From Acidobacteriota bacterium (GTDB taxonomy: Bacteria; Acidobacteriota; Terriglobia; Terriglobales; Acidobacteriaceae), in the NCBI GenBank assembly GCA_021813745.1, contig JAKAJO010000136.1:1-64000 (forward strand): a DNA stretch of 64,000 nt, in the 5' to 3' direction. This document shows positions 7,876-17,944 of the stretch, piece after piece. Positions within the stretch are counted from its first letter, which is position 1; each line of letters starts with the position of its first letter. The translations under genes were made by a program, and so were the position numbers. The notes beneath the pieces are model-generated. The model saw nothing but the letters and a program-made list of their open reading frames with translations. It searched no databases and was not told the DNA's origin.

Positions 7876-9399
7876 ATGCTCGAAGAGGACCATGGCCGCC
7901 TCACTCACTTTTCTGGCGTACGCCGGGATCTTATTCCCCTTCTCGCGCTTGCTGGAGCGGTTGCTCTATTGCATATCACAACGAATGGACGCTACGGCTT
8001 CCATCGTGACGAACTGCAGTTCTTGAGCGATGCGCGCCACATGGCCTGGGGCTTCGTTGCGTATCCCCCACTCACGCCGTTCGTCGAGCACATCGCGATG
8101 GCTCTCTTCGGCCTATCCATGGTGGGCCTGCGCCTATTCTCTGTCTTGGCGCAGGCCGCAATTATCGTAATCAGCGGCCTGATGGCAAAGGATCTGGGTG
8201 GTGGCCGGCTTGCCCAGTTTGCCGCGGCGTTCTCGGTTGCGCTCTCGCCATTGCCTCTCTTCAGCGGTACTGAATTCCAGTACACCAGTTTTGACTTCCT
8301 CTGGTGGGTGCTCACAGCATGGGCGGTGGTGCGCCTTCTCACAACGAAGGATGCGCGCTGGTGGCTCGCGATCGGTACTTTACTCGGGCTGGGTCTTGAA
8401 ACCAAATACTCCATTGTCTTTTTCATCGTGGGCCTGGTTGCAGGACTTCTCTTCTCCTCGGCACGGACCCAATTGCGCAGCGGCTGGTTTTGGGCAGGGG
8501 TGGCTCTCGCGCTCCTCATCTTCCTGCCGAATTTTGTCTGGCTGGTGCAGCATAACTTCATCTGTTACAGCTTTCTCCAGCACATCCATGTGCGGGATGT
8601 CGGAGAGGGACGTGCAGATGGCTTCCTGGTCAATCAGTTCCTTTACGGCGCAAATCTTTTCTCCATCCCCCTCTGGATTACCGGCCTGATCGCATGCTTT
8701 CGCAGTCGCAGTTATCGCATGCTCGGCTGGATGTACCTTGTCCCAGTCGCATTTTTTTATCTGGACAAGGGCCGCTTTTACTATGTCGCGCCTGTGTACC
8801 CCATGCTGATTGCCATGGGTGCGGCCAAAGCAGAGCAATGGCTCATGCGTCTGCCCGCTCTTGGCCGTCGCAGCCTCGCGGCTTTCTACTTTGCAGGGGT
8901 TGCTTCCATCGGAGCGTACATCATCGTGCAGTTTGTGCCGCTCGCATCGTCCGGCCCACTGCGCGATTTCGCTCTGCGTCACAGCAGCGATCTGCGCGAA
9001 GAATTCGGCTGGCACCAACTCGTCCAAACCGTCGCAGGTATCCGCGACTCACTCACTCCCGAGCAGCGTGCGCACCTCGGCATCACAACGGCGAATTATG
9101 GAGAATACGGTGCGATTGATTTGCTCGGCTCAGAGTACGGGCTTCCCGCGCCCATCGGTACCACCAACTCCGAATGGTTGCGCGGCTATCCCACTCCTCC
9201 TCCCACAACGCTTATTGTCATCGGACTCACCCAGGACCAGGCCAACTCCATCTTCACTGCCTGCCGCTGGGCCGGTCATAACGGCAACAACGAGGGCATT
9301 CGCAACGAAGAGAGCGTCTACCATCCCGACATCTTTGTTTGTGGCCCGCCCCGCGGATCGTGGGTACAGCTCTGGCAGGACCATCAGAACTTCGGCTAA
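7876..9399 (+). CDS. Glycosyltransferase family 39-like membrane protein
   Basis: The protein has 507 residues with about ten hydrophobic helices. The first outer loop carries the acidic pair in FHRDELQFLSDARHMAWG and then YPPLTPF, the layout of GT39/PMT/ArnT-type GT-C transferases that use a polyprenyl-phosphate sugar. A long C-terminal soluble domain follows the last helix. It probably glycosylates a lipid or protein on the periplasmic face; the acceptor is unknown. It starts 24 bases after the HAD gene and ends convergently with the CAP gene. Confidence 0.82.
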   Translation: MLEEDHGRLTHFSGVRRDLIPLLALAGAVALLHITTNGRYGFHRDELQFLSDARHMAWGFVAYPPLTPFVEHIAMALFGLSMVGLRLFSVLAQAAIIVISGLMAKDLGGGRLAQFAAAFSVALSPLPLFSGTEFQYTSFDFLWWVLTAWAVVRLLTTKDARWWLAIGTLLGLGLETKYSIVFFIVGLVAGLLFSSARTQLRSGWFWAGVALALLIFLPNFVWLVQHNFICYSFLQHIHVRDVGEGRADGFLVNQFLYGANLFSIPLWITGLIACFRSRSYRMLGWMYLVPVAFFYLDKGRFYYVAPVYPMLIAMGAAKAEQWLMRLPALGRRSLAAFYFAGVASIGAYIIVQFVPLASSGPLRDFALRHSSDLREEFGWHQLVQTVAGIRDSLTPEQRAHLGITTANYGEYGAIDLLGSEYGLPAPIGTTNSEWLRGYPTPPPTTLIVIGLTQDQANSIFTACRWAGHNGNNEGIRNEESVYHPDIFVCGPPRGSWVQLWQDHQNFG

Positions 9400-9420
9400 T
9401 TCTCGCTTGCCACATCCAGA

Positions 9421-10221
9421 TTAGTAAAGCAGAACGGCAACTCGATAAGCCGTGAAGGTTCCTTGCAAACCTTGCGCGGGGCAACTTCCAACCTCTGCGC
9501 GGCGATAGGCACCGGTCGCCATCTTTTGCCTCAGCGCCTGGGGCAGCCTCGTCAGATCCGAGTCTTGCCAGCGCATGATGAAGTGCGGCATTCCCTCGGC
9601 ATCCAGTCGCGGAAGACCTTCATCCATTCTGCAAGCTGCACGCGCCGCTGCGTGGCTATTCAGGATCGCGATACCGCTGGGTTGCAACATCTGCGCCACA
9701 CGCCCTTCCACCTCTCCCAGACTCAGCGCCTGCACTCCGCGGTCATAATCGGCAACCGCGTAAAGCGTGCCGCGCGCCGCTACCACGGCAATACCCACTC
9801 GGTTCACGTCCGGATTCAGCAAATTCCTGCGATGTCCTGGCGAGTGCATCCACTCGTCGTGAATCTCATCAGGAGATGGACCGACGGCGACGTTCTCTTC
9901 AATAAGGCTGAAATGCGCTCCGGCCTGGCCTGCGCGCTCGGATACATCCGGCTCCCCTGCGTACCGGTGCGCGATCGGGCCTTCGGCTGCCATGCGCAAA
10001 CAGTGTTGCCTCGCCGCCTGAGCCAGATTACCGTCCCACTCGAGACGCGGCGCTCCGTGCTCGGCGCGCGCCTGGTTTGCCAGGGCGAGTAGCTGCTCTG
10101 CGGCTTCGCGCATTCCGCGGCCGTTCCCCTGTTGCGAATCGTAAGGAGATTGCGCCACCGCATTTCCCAGGACAACGACCATCCACAACAACACTCCAAT
10201 TGCAAATTGAAACATGCGCAT
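9421..10221 (-). CDS. Secreted CAP/SCP-domain protein
   Basis: The protein has 266 residues. A signal peptide (about 1-23, ending AVA-Q) is followed by a CAP domain (about 38-160). Its signatures are LLALANQARAEHGAPRLEWD, HRYAG, ENVA, and EWMHSPGHRRNLLNPDVNRVGIAV. The conserved His and Glu of the CAP cavity are present. The C-terminal 100 residues form an additional domain I do not recognise. CAP proteins are extracellular and bind lipids, peptides or cell-wall components. It is divergent from the DppC gene and convergent with the GT39 gene. Confidence 0.88.
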   Translation of the reverse strand: MRMFQFAIGVLLWMVVVLGNAVAQSPYDSQQGNGRGMREAAEQLLALANQARAEHGAPRLEWDGNLAQAARQHCLRMAAEGPIAHRYAGEPDVSERAGQAGAHFSLIEENVAVGPSPDEIHDEWMHSPGHRRNLLNPDVNRVGIAVVAARGTLYAVADYDRGVQALSLGEVEGRVAQMLQPSGIAILNSHAAARAACRMDEGLPRLDAEGMPHFIMRWQDSDLTRLPQALRQKMATGAYRRAEVGSCPAQGLQGTFTAYRVAVLLY

Positions 10222-10267
10222 ATCTTATTGAACCCGACTTCCGTGCGACTGTCGCGGTATTCTTTGA

Positions 10268-11143
10268 GTGTCCATGGCCCAACTTCCATTTCGATGCTTC
10301 GAAGCCTTTGCTCGCAGATTGAAACGGCAGCCGCTTGTGCTGGCCGGAATGATGCTGCTCGGGAGCTTTGTCCTGGCTGGAATCGCAGCGCCTTGGATCG
10401 CCCCTTACAATCCCGCGAAGATTGATCTCGTCCATCGTCTCGAAGGTCCCAGCAGTACACATTGGGCCGGTACCGACGAGCTAGGCCGCGACACATTTTC
10501 ACGCCTGGTCTGGGGAGCTCGGATCTCGCTGGCAGTTTCTGTCAGTGTCGTTTCGGTATCGCTGACCTTGGGCCTCGCCATCGGCGGTCTCGCCGGCTAT
10601 CTCGGCGGATGGGTTGACACCGCCCTCACAACCTTTGCGATGAATACGTTCCTCGCCTTACCGGGCATCCTGCTCGCCATTGCACTCGCAGCTTTTCTCG
10701 GCGCGGGGTTTACTAATCTGGTTCTCGCATTGGCCATCGGAGGGTGGGCTGGATACGCGCGTCTGGTTCGCGCACAGGTCCTCGCCGTGCGCGAGCGTGA
10801 TTATGTTGATGCTGCACGGGCGCTCGGTGCCAGCGGCTCGCGGGTTTTCTTTCGACACATTCTTCCCAATATGATTCAGCCTGTCCTGGTGCAGGCAACT
10901 ATTGGAATGGCGGGAGTTATCCTCGCCGAAGCCACTCTTTCGTTTCTCGGTCTCGGCATCCCCGCGCCCGCTCCCAGCTGGGGTGCCATGCTCAATGACG
11001 CGCGTCTTCATCTCTTCGACTCGCCCCATCTCGTCCTCTTCCCAGCGCTCGCCGTAGCGTCTTCCGTGCTTGGATTCAACCTTCTGGGAGATGCTTTGCG
11101 TGACCAACTCGACCCACGGACCCGCTTGGAAATCGGGATATGA
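10268..11143 (+). CDS. DppC/OppC-type peptide ABC transporter permease
   Basis: The protein has 291 residues from the GTG at 10268; the ATG at 10274 is an equally good start. There is an N-terminal OppC-type helix, the region HWAGTDELGRDTFSRL typical of DppC, then five more helices. The EAA loop AARALGASGSRVFFRHILPN contacts the ATPase. It imports di- or oligopeptides, or similar solutes, across the inner membrane. The matching DppB gene is on the other strand at 12156-13097, with two unrelated genes between them. No binding protein or ATPase is in the window. Confidence 0.9.
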   Translation: MSMAQLPFRCFEAFARRLKRQPLVLAGMMLLGSFVLAGIAAPWIAPYNPAKIDLVHRLEGPSSTHWAGTDELGRDTFSRLVWGARISLAVSVSVVSVSLTLGLAIGGLAGYLGGWVDTALTTFAMNTFLALPGILLAIALAAFLGAGFTNLVLALAIGGWAGYARLVRAQVLAVRERDYVDAARALGASGSRVFFRHILPNMIQPVLVQATIGMAGVILAEATLSFLGLGIPAPAPSWGAMLNDARLHLFDSPHLVLFPALAVASSVLGFNLLGDALRDQLDPRTRLEIGI

Positions 11144-11150
11144 TGAATTC

Positions 11151-11654
11151 ATGAATAAGTTGTACGCAGGAGATTGTGAACACTGCTCGCGCAACTATCG
11201 CTACTCACTGTGGCACTCCGGATTCGGAGAGTCTGCCTATGCATACTGCGACACTTGCGGCATGCTGGCAACCTGTTCATACAGGCGCTTCTTCCCGGCG
11301 ACCATGCCACCCTCCAGCAGCAACTACCAGGTGATTGATGAAGCGTGGGAACCGCTCCTGGCCTCGTGCCCGTGCGGCGGCAGTTTTCGAGCCAACGCTT
11401 CGCCACGTTGCCCTCATTGCAATCAGCCTCTTTCGGCAGAGCACGCAACGGCACACATTGAAAAGAATTCGCGCGTGATTGGCAAAGGTTGGCGCTGGCA
11501 AAGAAACTGGACCGGCATTTATTGTATGGCTGTCGAAGATCCGGTGAGGCCAGGCACTCTCCGTCAGGTTCTTGACCCCTTTGCACGTCCCTGGGAAGCA
11601 CCGAAACGCAGTCCTCTCATGCGGCTGACACAAATGCTGAGCTTTAGCCGATGA
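11151..11654 (+). CDS. Cysteine-rich zinc-ribbon protein
   Basis: The protein has 167 residues from the ATG at 11151. It carries several CxxC pairs: CEHC near the start, CDTC, CPCGG, and CPHC in the middle. This suggests two zinc ribbons in the N-terminal two thirds, followed by a Trp-rich stretch and a basic tail. I do not recognise a named family. The start lies 8 bases after the DppC stop, and the end overlaps the phosphodiesterase start by 4 bases (ATGA), so the three genes are probably co-transcribed. Confidence 0.7.
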   Translation: MNKLYAGDCEHCSRNYRYSLWHSGFGESAYAYCDTCGMLATCSYRRFFPATMPPSSSNYQVIDEAWEPLLASCPCGGSFRANASPRCPHCNQPLSAEHATAHIEKNSRVIGKGWRWQRNWTGIYCMAVEDPVRPGTLRQVLDPFARPWEAPKRSPLMRLTQMLSFSR

Positions 11655-12121
11655 AATGGGGTGTCCTTAGTGACACCCACGGCCTGCTCCGTCCTGAGGT
11701 TCTTCCCCTCCTCTCCGGAGTCGAACGCATTCTGCACCTGGGCGACATCGGCAATGCAGCCATACTCAAATCCCTGCGGCGGATCGCTCCGGTTCATGCT
11801 GTTCGCGGCAATATTGATCGCAATGGTCTCTGCAGCAAGTTACCCGAAACCGATGTTCTTTTCCTTGAAGGACACTACCTATATCTTTTGCACGACCGCT
11901 CGACACTGAGCCTGAACCCTGCGGCTGCACGGCTTTCGGCCGTTCTCTTTGGCCACACTCATCGGCCCCTTATCGAATGGCATCGGGGCATTCTCTTCAT
12001 GAATCCTGGCTCCTGCGGTCCGCGCCGCTTTGATTTGCCTGCCACGATCGGGTATTTGTCCATCGGCCCGGATGGACTGCTCCACCCGGAGATCTTGAAA
12101 ATCCCGGATACATCCTCGTAA
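11651..12121 (+). CDS. YfcE/MJ0936-type metallophosphoesterase
   Basis: The protein has 156 residues. The metal-binding motifs of this small calcineurin-like family are all present: SDTHG near the start, HLGDIG, RGNID, LLHDR, and GHTHRP followed by NPGSCG. It is a cytosolic phosphodiesterase using two metal ions (often Mn). The natural substrate is unknown. Translation is coupled to the zinc-ribbon gene through a 4-base overlap. Confidence 0.9.
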   Translation: MKWGVLSDTHGLLRPEVLPLLSGVERILHLGDIGNAAILKSLRRIAPVHAVRGNIDRNGLCSKLPETDVLFLEGHYLYLLHDRSTLSLNPAAARLSAVLFGHTHRPLIEWHRGILFMNPGSCGPRRFDLPATIGYLSIGPDGLLHPEILKIPDTSS

Positions 12122-12155
12122 GCAGCGGACCGCTCTAGACCTTGGATGCCTTCGC

Positions 12156-13097
12156 TCACCTGCGCATCCGCGGGTTAACCCACGCGTAGACGGCATCCGT
12201 CATCAGATTCACCAGAACATAGGTGAGCCCGATTGAGAGGAGACATCCTTGGACCAGGGCATAATCGCGATTAGAGATGGCGCTCACCACAAGCCGCCCC
12301 AGCCCTGGCCAACTGAAGATCGTCTCCGTCACCACCGCCCCTGCCAGCAGGGCTCCAAATTGCAGCCCTACCACGGTGAGAATGGGAACCATTGCATTCG
12401 GCAGGGCGTGGCGGCAAACCACGGCGGTTTCGGTCAGCCCCTTTGCGCGGGCCGTGCGAATGTAGTCCTGCCCCAGCTCCTCCAACATCGCGGTGCGAAC
12501 CATGCGCGTCAAAATTGCCGCCAGAGAAGCGCCCATTGCAAAGGCAGGGAGCACGAGATATGGCCACTCGATTCCACGCTGCCCGCCGCTCGCGCCAGAG
12601 ACGGGCAGCCAGCCCAGATGAATCGAGATCATCAGAATCAGCACCGGCCCCAGCACAAGTCCCGGTACAGAGAGCCCACCAAGGCTGGCTACGGAAAGAA
12701 GTTGATCCTGCCAGCGGCCGCGTTGCAACGCAGCCAGAATGCCGGCGGGAAGCGCCAATAGCAACGCCAGCACCAGTGCCGCGAGTGTGAGAACCAGGGT
12801 GTATGGATAGCGCGCCACAATCAAATGCATCACCGTGTCATGCAGGCGAATCGAGTTTCCCAAATCGCCGTGAAGCACGCCGCTCCAGTAATGCAAATAT
12901 TGCTGCCAGAGCGGCAAATCCAGCCCGTAAGCGTGCCGCAGCGCGCCAATATCGGCAGGCGTTGCTCCATCTCCCAGCATCTGCAGAACTGGGTCCCCGG
13001 GAACCAGGTGAATCAGTAGAAAGACGAGCGACACCACCAGCCAGACCACCGGCACAGCCAGAAGCAGCCTGCGCACGCTTCGCATCTCAATCCTCAC
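12156..13097 (-). CDS. DppB/OppB-type peptide ABC transporter permease
   Basis: The protein has 313 residues. The N-terminal part is typical of DppB (FLLIHLVPGDPVLQMLGDGA). It is followed by a periplasmic section, five further helices and the EAA loop RTARAKGLTETAVVCRHALPN. It forms a heterodimeric peptide channel with a DppC partner, presumably the gene at 10268-11143, although that gene is on the opposite strand and points towards this one. No ribosome site or promoter stands out. Confidence 0.9.
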   Translation of the reverse strand: MRIEMRSVRRLLLAVPVVWLVVSLVFLLIHLVPGDPVLQMLGDGATPADIGALRHAYGLDLPLWQQYLHYWSGVLHGDLGNSIRLHDTVMHLIVARYPYTLVLTLAALVLALLLALPAGILAALQRGRWQDQLLSVASLGGLSVPGLVLGPVLILMISIHLGWLPVSGASGGQRGIEWPYLVLPAFAMGASLAAILTRMVRTAMLEELGQDYIRTARAKGLTETAVVCRHALPNAMVPILTVVGLQFGALLAGAVVTETIFSWPGLGRLVVSAISNRDYALVQGCLLSIGLTYVLVNLMTDAVYAWVNPRMRR

Positions 13098-13148
13098 CTT
13101 GTTTCATTCATGTGCAAACAGCGCACTCGATTCAAGTCGAGACTGGCC

Positions 13149-14765
13149 TCAAGGCCGGTCCGCATCAGAGACCTTGGCCACAGGTTTCCCTTGGTTGTCC
13201 GGCACGCAATTCGCATTTCCTGCAGCGCTGCGAACAATCAGATCATAGCTGAGGTCTCCTTTGCCTTCCGTCTGCGCCAACTTCCATCCGGGCTGGTGGA
13301 GCAGCATGTATGCAATCGACGACTTGGCATCCACGAGCACGTGATCGATACGGTATTTCTCCAGACCCTCATAGGTATCTCGGATGTACATAATGTCCAG
13401 GAAATCCTTAAAGACGCCGTGGTGTTCAAACGTGTCGAACCGAGAATCGAGGAATGTCGGCTTTCCTTCAAAATCCATAATTCCGCCCAGGTTATCGATG
13501 TTCAACGTCCTCCATGAAGGTTGAATCGATGCAATCGTCTTCATGGGGAAAGTCTCGCTCATCCCTTTTTGCATGCTGTCTTCGCTCGGGAAGAAATGAA
13601 CGATAAAGGCAATGGCTCCGGCCACCATCAGCATATTCATCACCGGGATTGTCTTCTTATCGGATTCGAGGAAGAGAAGGCGCTCCATTTCGACCGCCAG
13701 GATCGGGGTCGTCAGGACTGCAGCCATAAAGAGGAATCTTGTATGGTCGAATGCTGAATACCAAGCAAAGGCGAACAGCGCCATTTCAAAGATGGACCAC
13801 TTACGGCTGCGCAGGCAGTTAGCCAGGATGACCGCTCCCAGACATCCAACCGCAATTTTGGCCGCGAGCATTTCCAGATCCAGAGGCTTCCATTCCTGCA
13901 CATTGTGAATGTTCAGCTTCTGATACATCATCATGTCAAAGGGATTCCAAACTAGACGCCATCCGTAAGGATTTATGAACAGCACGGCAACGCTCACTGC
14001 CAGTACAGACAATAGTTTGCTTCGCACCTCCCTTGAGAATCCAGCCTGCTCGAAGGTCCCCTTCCGGAACGGAAACCACCCGCAGAGAATGTAGAGAACG
14101 AAGAGGCCCAATCCGATCAGCCAGCTTCCATGCGAGTTGACCCAGATACAAAACAAAGGAGGTAGAAACCACAACCAGCGCAGATTGCCTCGTTCCGCGG
14201 CTTCCAGGATCGCCATCTCCAAAGACATCAAGATGTAAGCGACTGCAATCGTGCGTGCACCCGCATTCACGGTGATCAGAAAATAGCCGATGCCTGTGGC
14301 CCAGAATGCTGCACCTGCATGGCCTGATCGCCACAGGCTTCGAAAGTAGATCAAAAGCACATTGGAAAAGAGGACGAGGAACGTGGCTACATACACCCCT
14401 CGGAGACCAATCGTGCTGTAACCAATCCAGTAGACGAGTTCGGAAGCCCACTCCGGGTTTACCCAAGGATTCCCCGCCACTGTGAAGGAATACGGCTCCG
14501 TGCGAATAAAGTGGTGCGTTGTGGTCAGGATGCGCGCATCCGCAAGGTGCCACCAAAGGTCTGGATCATGCAGTAGATCGACAGGAACTCGCAGACTGCC
14601 TGAAAGTATGACGGTAATCGCCGCCAGCATCGCAAGGCTCATCAAGTTACGAGTGAAGATCCGATTGAAGATCCGAATCCACGGGGATAGGGGCATCGAC
14701 GGGTTCGCGTCGGCCGAAGCAGAGTCGGCGAGGACAACTTCCGGGGCGGGTGGTGAAGTCTCCAT
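13149..14765 (-). CDS. Polytopic GT-C-like membrane protein of unknown function
   Basis: The protein has 538 residues from the ATG at 14765; an upstream in-frame start at 14786 is also possible. About ten hydrophobic helices are followed by a soluble C-terminal domain (about 410-538). The first outer loop contains DPDLWWHLADARIL and then NPEWASELVYW, the layout of GT-C-type membrane transferases common in Acidobacteria. No sugar donor or acceptor can be assigned. It lies 51 bases downstream of the dppB start region on the same strand. Confidence 0.6.
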   Translation of the reverse strand: METSPPAPEVVLADSASADANPSMPLSPWIRIFNRIFTRNLMSLAMLAAITVILSGSLRVPVDLLHDPDLWWHLADARILTTTHHFIRTEPYSFTVAGNPWVNPEWASELVYWIGYSTIGLRGVYVATFLVLFSNVLLIYFRSLWRSGHAGAAFWATGIGYFLITVNAGARTIAVAYILMSLEMAILEAAERGNLRWLWFLPPLFCIWVNSHGSWLIGLGLFVLYILCGWFPFRKGTFEQAGFSREVRSKLLSVLAVSVAVLFINPYGWRLVWNPFDMMMYQKLNIHNVQEWKPLDLEMLAAKIAVGCLGAVILANCLRSRKWSIFEMALFAFAWYSAFDHTRFLFMAAVLTTPILAVEMERLLFLESDKKTIPVMNMLMVAGAIAFIVHFFPSEDSMQKGMSETFPMKTIASIQPSWRTLNIDNLGGIMDFEGKPTFLDSRFDTFEHHGVFKDFLDIMYIRDTYEGLEKYRIDHVLVDAKSSIAYMLLHQPGWKLAQTEGKGDLSYDLIVRSAAGNANCVPDNQGKPVAKVSDADRP

Positions 14766-15220
14766 ACAACTACAGTAATGTCGCACACTGTGACTGAAAA
14801 GGCGTATACGACAAATGGGTTACCGCGTTGGTTCGCCATACCGGGAATCAGAAATAAAACTCCCGTACCCTTCCCAGGCGGGGGGTGTTCGGTTACTATC
14901 GGCTTAACTTCTTTGAGTGATCATTGAAAGCTGGAGTTCGGGGATCACCCGAAGCCTCGGTATCACTTTGGTTTTTCTGGATTTAGATTGCACAGGCGCA
15001 ACATTCCACGCACAATTAGCTGTTCACTTAAATGGGGAAAATGGTACGAAGGTGGTATTGCTCCCGGGAATCCAGACGATAAGAATCACGTTCACATGAT
15101 GTTCATTCCAGAGCACCGCGCGAAAAATCCGGTGACTGGAGTTTGCAAATCCGGGTTGCGCGGAGGCTTGCAAAAGCGCTACAACACGGATGACTCTCTC
15201 AGAATTCTCGAAACGCTGCA
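14766..15220. other. Divergent intergenic region, no gene seen
   Basis: These 455 bases separate the GT-C-like gene (minus) from the sigma-54 activator (plus). Frames inside are short and look non-coding. I looked for a -24/-12 promoter; the best candidate near 14978 has the wrong GG-GC spacing. No strong sigma-70 promoter is evident. Confidence 0.4.
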
Positions 15221-16660
15221 ATGGCAAGCTCCCAGGCAGCTTCAAACACTGAAAAGAGACGACCCGCAATGATTCGCATTGGTCTTCTTACCGACGACGG
15301 GACGCTGCAACCGATTCTTTCTTCGGCCCTCGGCCGTGAATTTCAAGTGAGCCTGGCACAGGAAGACAGTATTGATGAGCTGTTCCAGAACGATGCGTGC
15401 GATGTAATCGTCGTCGACCTTAATTCCAATCACAGTGCCGTGAAGTTACGGATTGAGTGCTCGCGACGTATGGTCACCAAGCCCTTCCCCTCGCTCATCA
15501 TGGCAGACGACATTTTGCGCGGCACGGCCTTGGAACTGGTGCGCATGGGCGCCTTCGGCTATTGCCGCAGGCCGCCATCAATCCGTGAACTGAAGGCTCT
15601 CCTCTACAGAGCCCATGAGCATTCCAATCTTCGGCGGCAGCTGGAAACTGTCCACCAACAACTGGAAGACTCAGGAAGCTGCGACCGTCTCATCGGTTCC
15701 AGTCCGCAGATGCAGCAGGTGTATCAACTCGTTCGTAGAGTCTCCAGCCTGAATGCAACCGTACTCATCAATGGAGAGAGTGGAACCGGTAAGGAACTGA
15801 TTGCGCGCGCCATTCATAACCTCGGCTCACGCGCGGACAAGCCCTTTGTTGCCGTTTCCTGCGGCGCGATTCCGGAAACGCTCATCGAGGCGGAACTTTT
15901 CGGGCACGAAAAAGGAGCCTTTACTGGCACAGTAGGCGCGCGGGAAGGATACTTTGAGCAGGCTCGTGACGGCACATTGTTTCTCGACGAGATTGGCGAC
16001 CTGAGCCTCTACACGCAGGTCAAGCTGCTGCGTGTTCTGCAACAGATGGAGTTCAGCCGCCTGGGGAGCAATCGGCTGATTCCATTGCGCGCACGCCTCA
16101 TTTTCGCCACCCACCAGGATCTCGGCAAACTGGTTGAGGAGGGGAAGTTCCGCCAGGATCTTTATTACCGCATCAACGTCATGCGTATCGTCTCTCCATC
16201 GCTTTCCGAGCACACAGAAGACATTCCGCAGATTGCGACGCACTATCTCAAGCATTATTCCCGGGTCTTCCAGAAGCCGATGGAAGTCATCGACCCGGAA
16301 GCCATGTCGATACTGCTGAGCTACTCTTGGCCCGGAAATGTGCGTGAACTTGAAAACACCATCCAGCGCGCGATTATCCTTGCACCCGGATCCACACTGC
16401 GCGCGGAGGATCTTCCGATCCAGGTGCCCTCAGACAAGATCATCGATATCAGCGAGTACAATCCTGAGGGATCGTTTGAGCGCCAGTTGCGCGATTACAA
16501 AATCAAGCTCGCCATGGACGCTGTTCGCGAAAACCACGGGAACAAAACGCTCGCGGCACGCAGTCTCGGCATCTCTCGCGCGTATCTCCACCGTCTGATT
16601 CGACTATCGGAACCAGACGCAGTCTTCGAACAGGAGAACATCGGCTCCGCATCAGCCTGA
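15221..16660 (+). CDS. Sigma-54-dependent response regulator, NtrC family
   Basis: The protein has 479 residues from 15221; the ATG at 15269 (MIRIG) may be the true start. A receiver-like domain (about 17-135) is followed by an AAA+ domain with Walker A GESGTGKE (185-192), Walker B LFLDEIGD, and a C-terminal Fis-type HTH ([17 protein letters not shown]). The sigma-54 contact loop reads GAFTGT (232-237) instead of GAFTGA. The receiver keeps the acidic DD pair and an Asp in VVDLNSN, but the usual conserved lysine near its end is arginine (YCRRP). No sensor kinase is adjacent. A strong terminator follows. Confidence 0.9.
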   Translation: MASSQAASNTEKRRPAMIRIGLLTDDGTLQPILSSALGREFQVSLAQEDSIDELFQNDACDVIVVDLNSNHSAVKLRIECSRRMVTKPFPSLIMADDILRGTALELVRMGAFGYCRRPPSIRELKALLYRAHEHSNLRRQLETVHQQLEDSGSCDRLIGSSPQMQQVYQLVRRVSSLNATVLINGESGTGKELIARAIHNLGSRADKPFVAVSCGAIPETLIEAELFGHEKGAFTGTVGAREGYFEQARDGTLFLDEIGDLSLYTQVKLLRVLQQMEFSRLGSNRLIPLRARLIFATHQDLGKLVEEGKFRQDLYYRINVMRIVSPSLSEHTEDIPQIATHYLKHYSRVFQKPMEVIDPEAMSILLSYSWPGNVRELENTIQRAIILAPGSTLRAEDLPIQVPSDKIIDISEYNPEGSFERQLRDYKIKLAMDAVRENHGNKTLAARSLGISRAYLHRLIRLSEPDAVFEQENIGSASA

Positions 16661-16690
16661 TTCGATCCATTCATTTTTGCAATTGGACTC

Positions 16691-16735
16691 CCGCGCGCCG
16701 CTCGACCAAAATATCGGCGCGCGGATTTTATTTTT
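16691..16735 (+). terminator. Rho-independent terminator after the sigma-54 regulator
   Basis: A perfect 10-base stem, CCGCGCGCCG (16691-16700) with CGGCGCGCGG (16715-16724), is followed by ATTTTATTTTT. It lies 30 bases after the regulator's stop codon. Confidence 0.88.
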
Positions 16736-16799
16736 GGGCTATCTTTCCAGTTACCTCCGTGCCTTTTGTGCGCAGCCAAGCTGATATAGTTCTCTCATC

Positions 16800-17756
16800 A
16801 TGAGGATGAGGCGGGTGTTGTTCGCTGTCACGCTCCTTGGTTGTGCGTGGACAGCCTCGCAAATTTTCGGGCAACAACCGGCAAGCCCCTTGCCCGGCGC
16901 CAAACCGGCCGTCTCGGGTGTCCATTCTGCCGCAGGTACGTCCTCCATTCCATCCAAACCCACTCCATCCACGGTAAAGCAAACCGTACCACCTGTTGCG
17001 CCCGCCGCGCAGCCGCAGGAGTTGCCCGCGCAGGCAGACAACATGGCCACGCAGCAACCGCAAATCATTGTCACGAGCCCTGTGCCACAGGCCCAGACCT
17101 GGCAGTGGTATCAGCGCGTGGCATGGGCCGCGAGCATCGTGCTGGCGGTGCTCGGCTACGTGGGCATCATGCTGGCGCTTCGTACTCTCAAGAACATTGA
17201 GCGCACTAATCAAAGCAGCCTCGAGGCGGCGCGCGCCGCTCTCACAATTGCCGAGTCTTCACAAAGCCAGACGCGAGCTCTCATTGAATCCGAACGACCA
17301 TGGATTCTCGTCTCGGTCGAGCCTTCGCTGACAAAGGAAAACACCTTCAGAGTACTGGCCTCCAATCGTGGACGCAGGCCGGGCCGCATCACTCATCTTT
17401 CGGATCAGATTCACATCGTCGCCGATGAAAACGATCTACCGAAAGATCCGGGGCACGGTTCAGCCGAAGCACAGTTCCAGGAAGAGCCGATGGTCCTTCT
17501 TCCCGGGGAATCCCTTGTAATCGCAAGCTTCGGCCGCAAGGATGTGGCCCAGATCTGCAAAACCGACGATCAACTTCGTCAGGTCGCGGCATGGGAAGCA
17601 ACGATCTTCCTCTTTGGACGCATCACCTACGAGGACCTGACGCTGGCTGCACAGAAGCAATCCTACGAGTCTGACTGGTGCTGCCGCTACATTCATGGAG
17701 AAACAAAGAGCGCGCTTCTTCTTGGAGGACCGCAGGCCTATAACCGTCATGTCTGA
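16800..17756 (+). CDS. Signal-peptide, proline-rich, single-helix membrane protein of unknown function
   Basis: The protein has 318 residues. A hydrophobic signal sequence (about 5-25) leads into a Pro/Ala/Gln/Ser-rich segment to about residue 95. One membrane helix follows at about 104-125 (WAASIVLAVLGYVGIMLAL). A short coiled stretch then leads to a C-terminal soluble domain beginning at ERPWILV, a motif I have seen in uncharacterised Acidobacterial proteins. No enzymatic motif is visible. It stands alone between a terminator and the ABC exporter genes. Confidence 0.65.
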   Translation: MRMRRVLFAVTLLGCAWTASQIFGQQPASPLPGAKPAVSGVHSAAGTSSIPSKPTPSTVKQTVPPVAPAAQPQELPAQADNMATQQPQIIVTSPVPQAQTWQWYQRVAWAASIVLAVLGYVGIMLALRTLKNIERTNQSSLEAARAALTIAESSQSQTRALIESERPWILVSVEPSLTKENTFRVLASNRGRRPGRITHLSDQIHIVADENDLPKDPGHGSAEAQFQEEPMVLLPGESLVIASFGRKDVAQICKTDDQLRQVAAWEATIFLFGRITYEDLTLAAQKQSYESDWCCRYIHGETKSALLLGGPQAYNRHV

Positions 17757-17944
17757 CACCGACAGCATGCTCTCCAGTGAGATCGGACTTATCGAGCTCG
17801 TACCAAGCGAAATTGGCGTTTTGTCGTACATTTGAGTCCAGACTGTTTCAGGCCTTCCGGACAAGTAGTGATAGGAATCTTCAAGGAAGCCAACGTTCCG
17901 GATCATGTGCTGCACGAAGCCCGGCTGATTCTGAAGGATCAATC

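Noticed and set aside
14970-15000. Sigma-54 promoter upstream of the NtrC-type gene
   Set aside because: The GG and GC elements are 9 bases apart instead of 10 and the flanks do not match.
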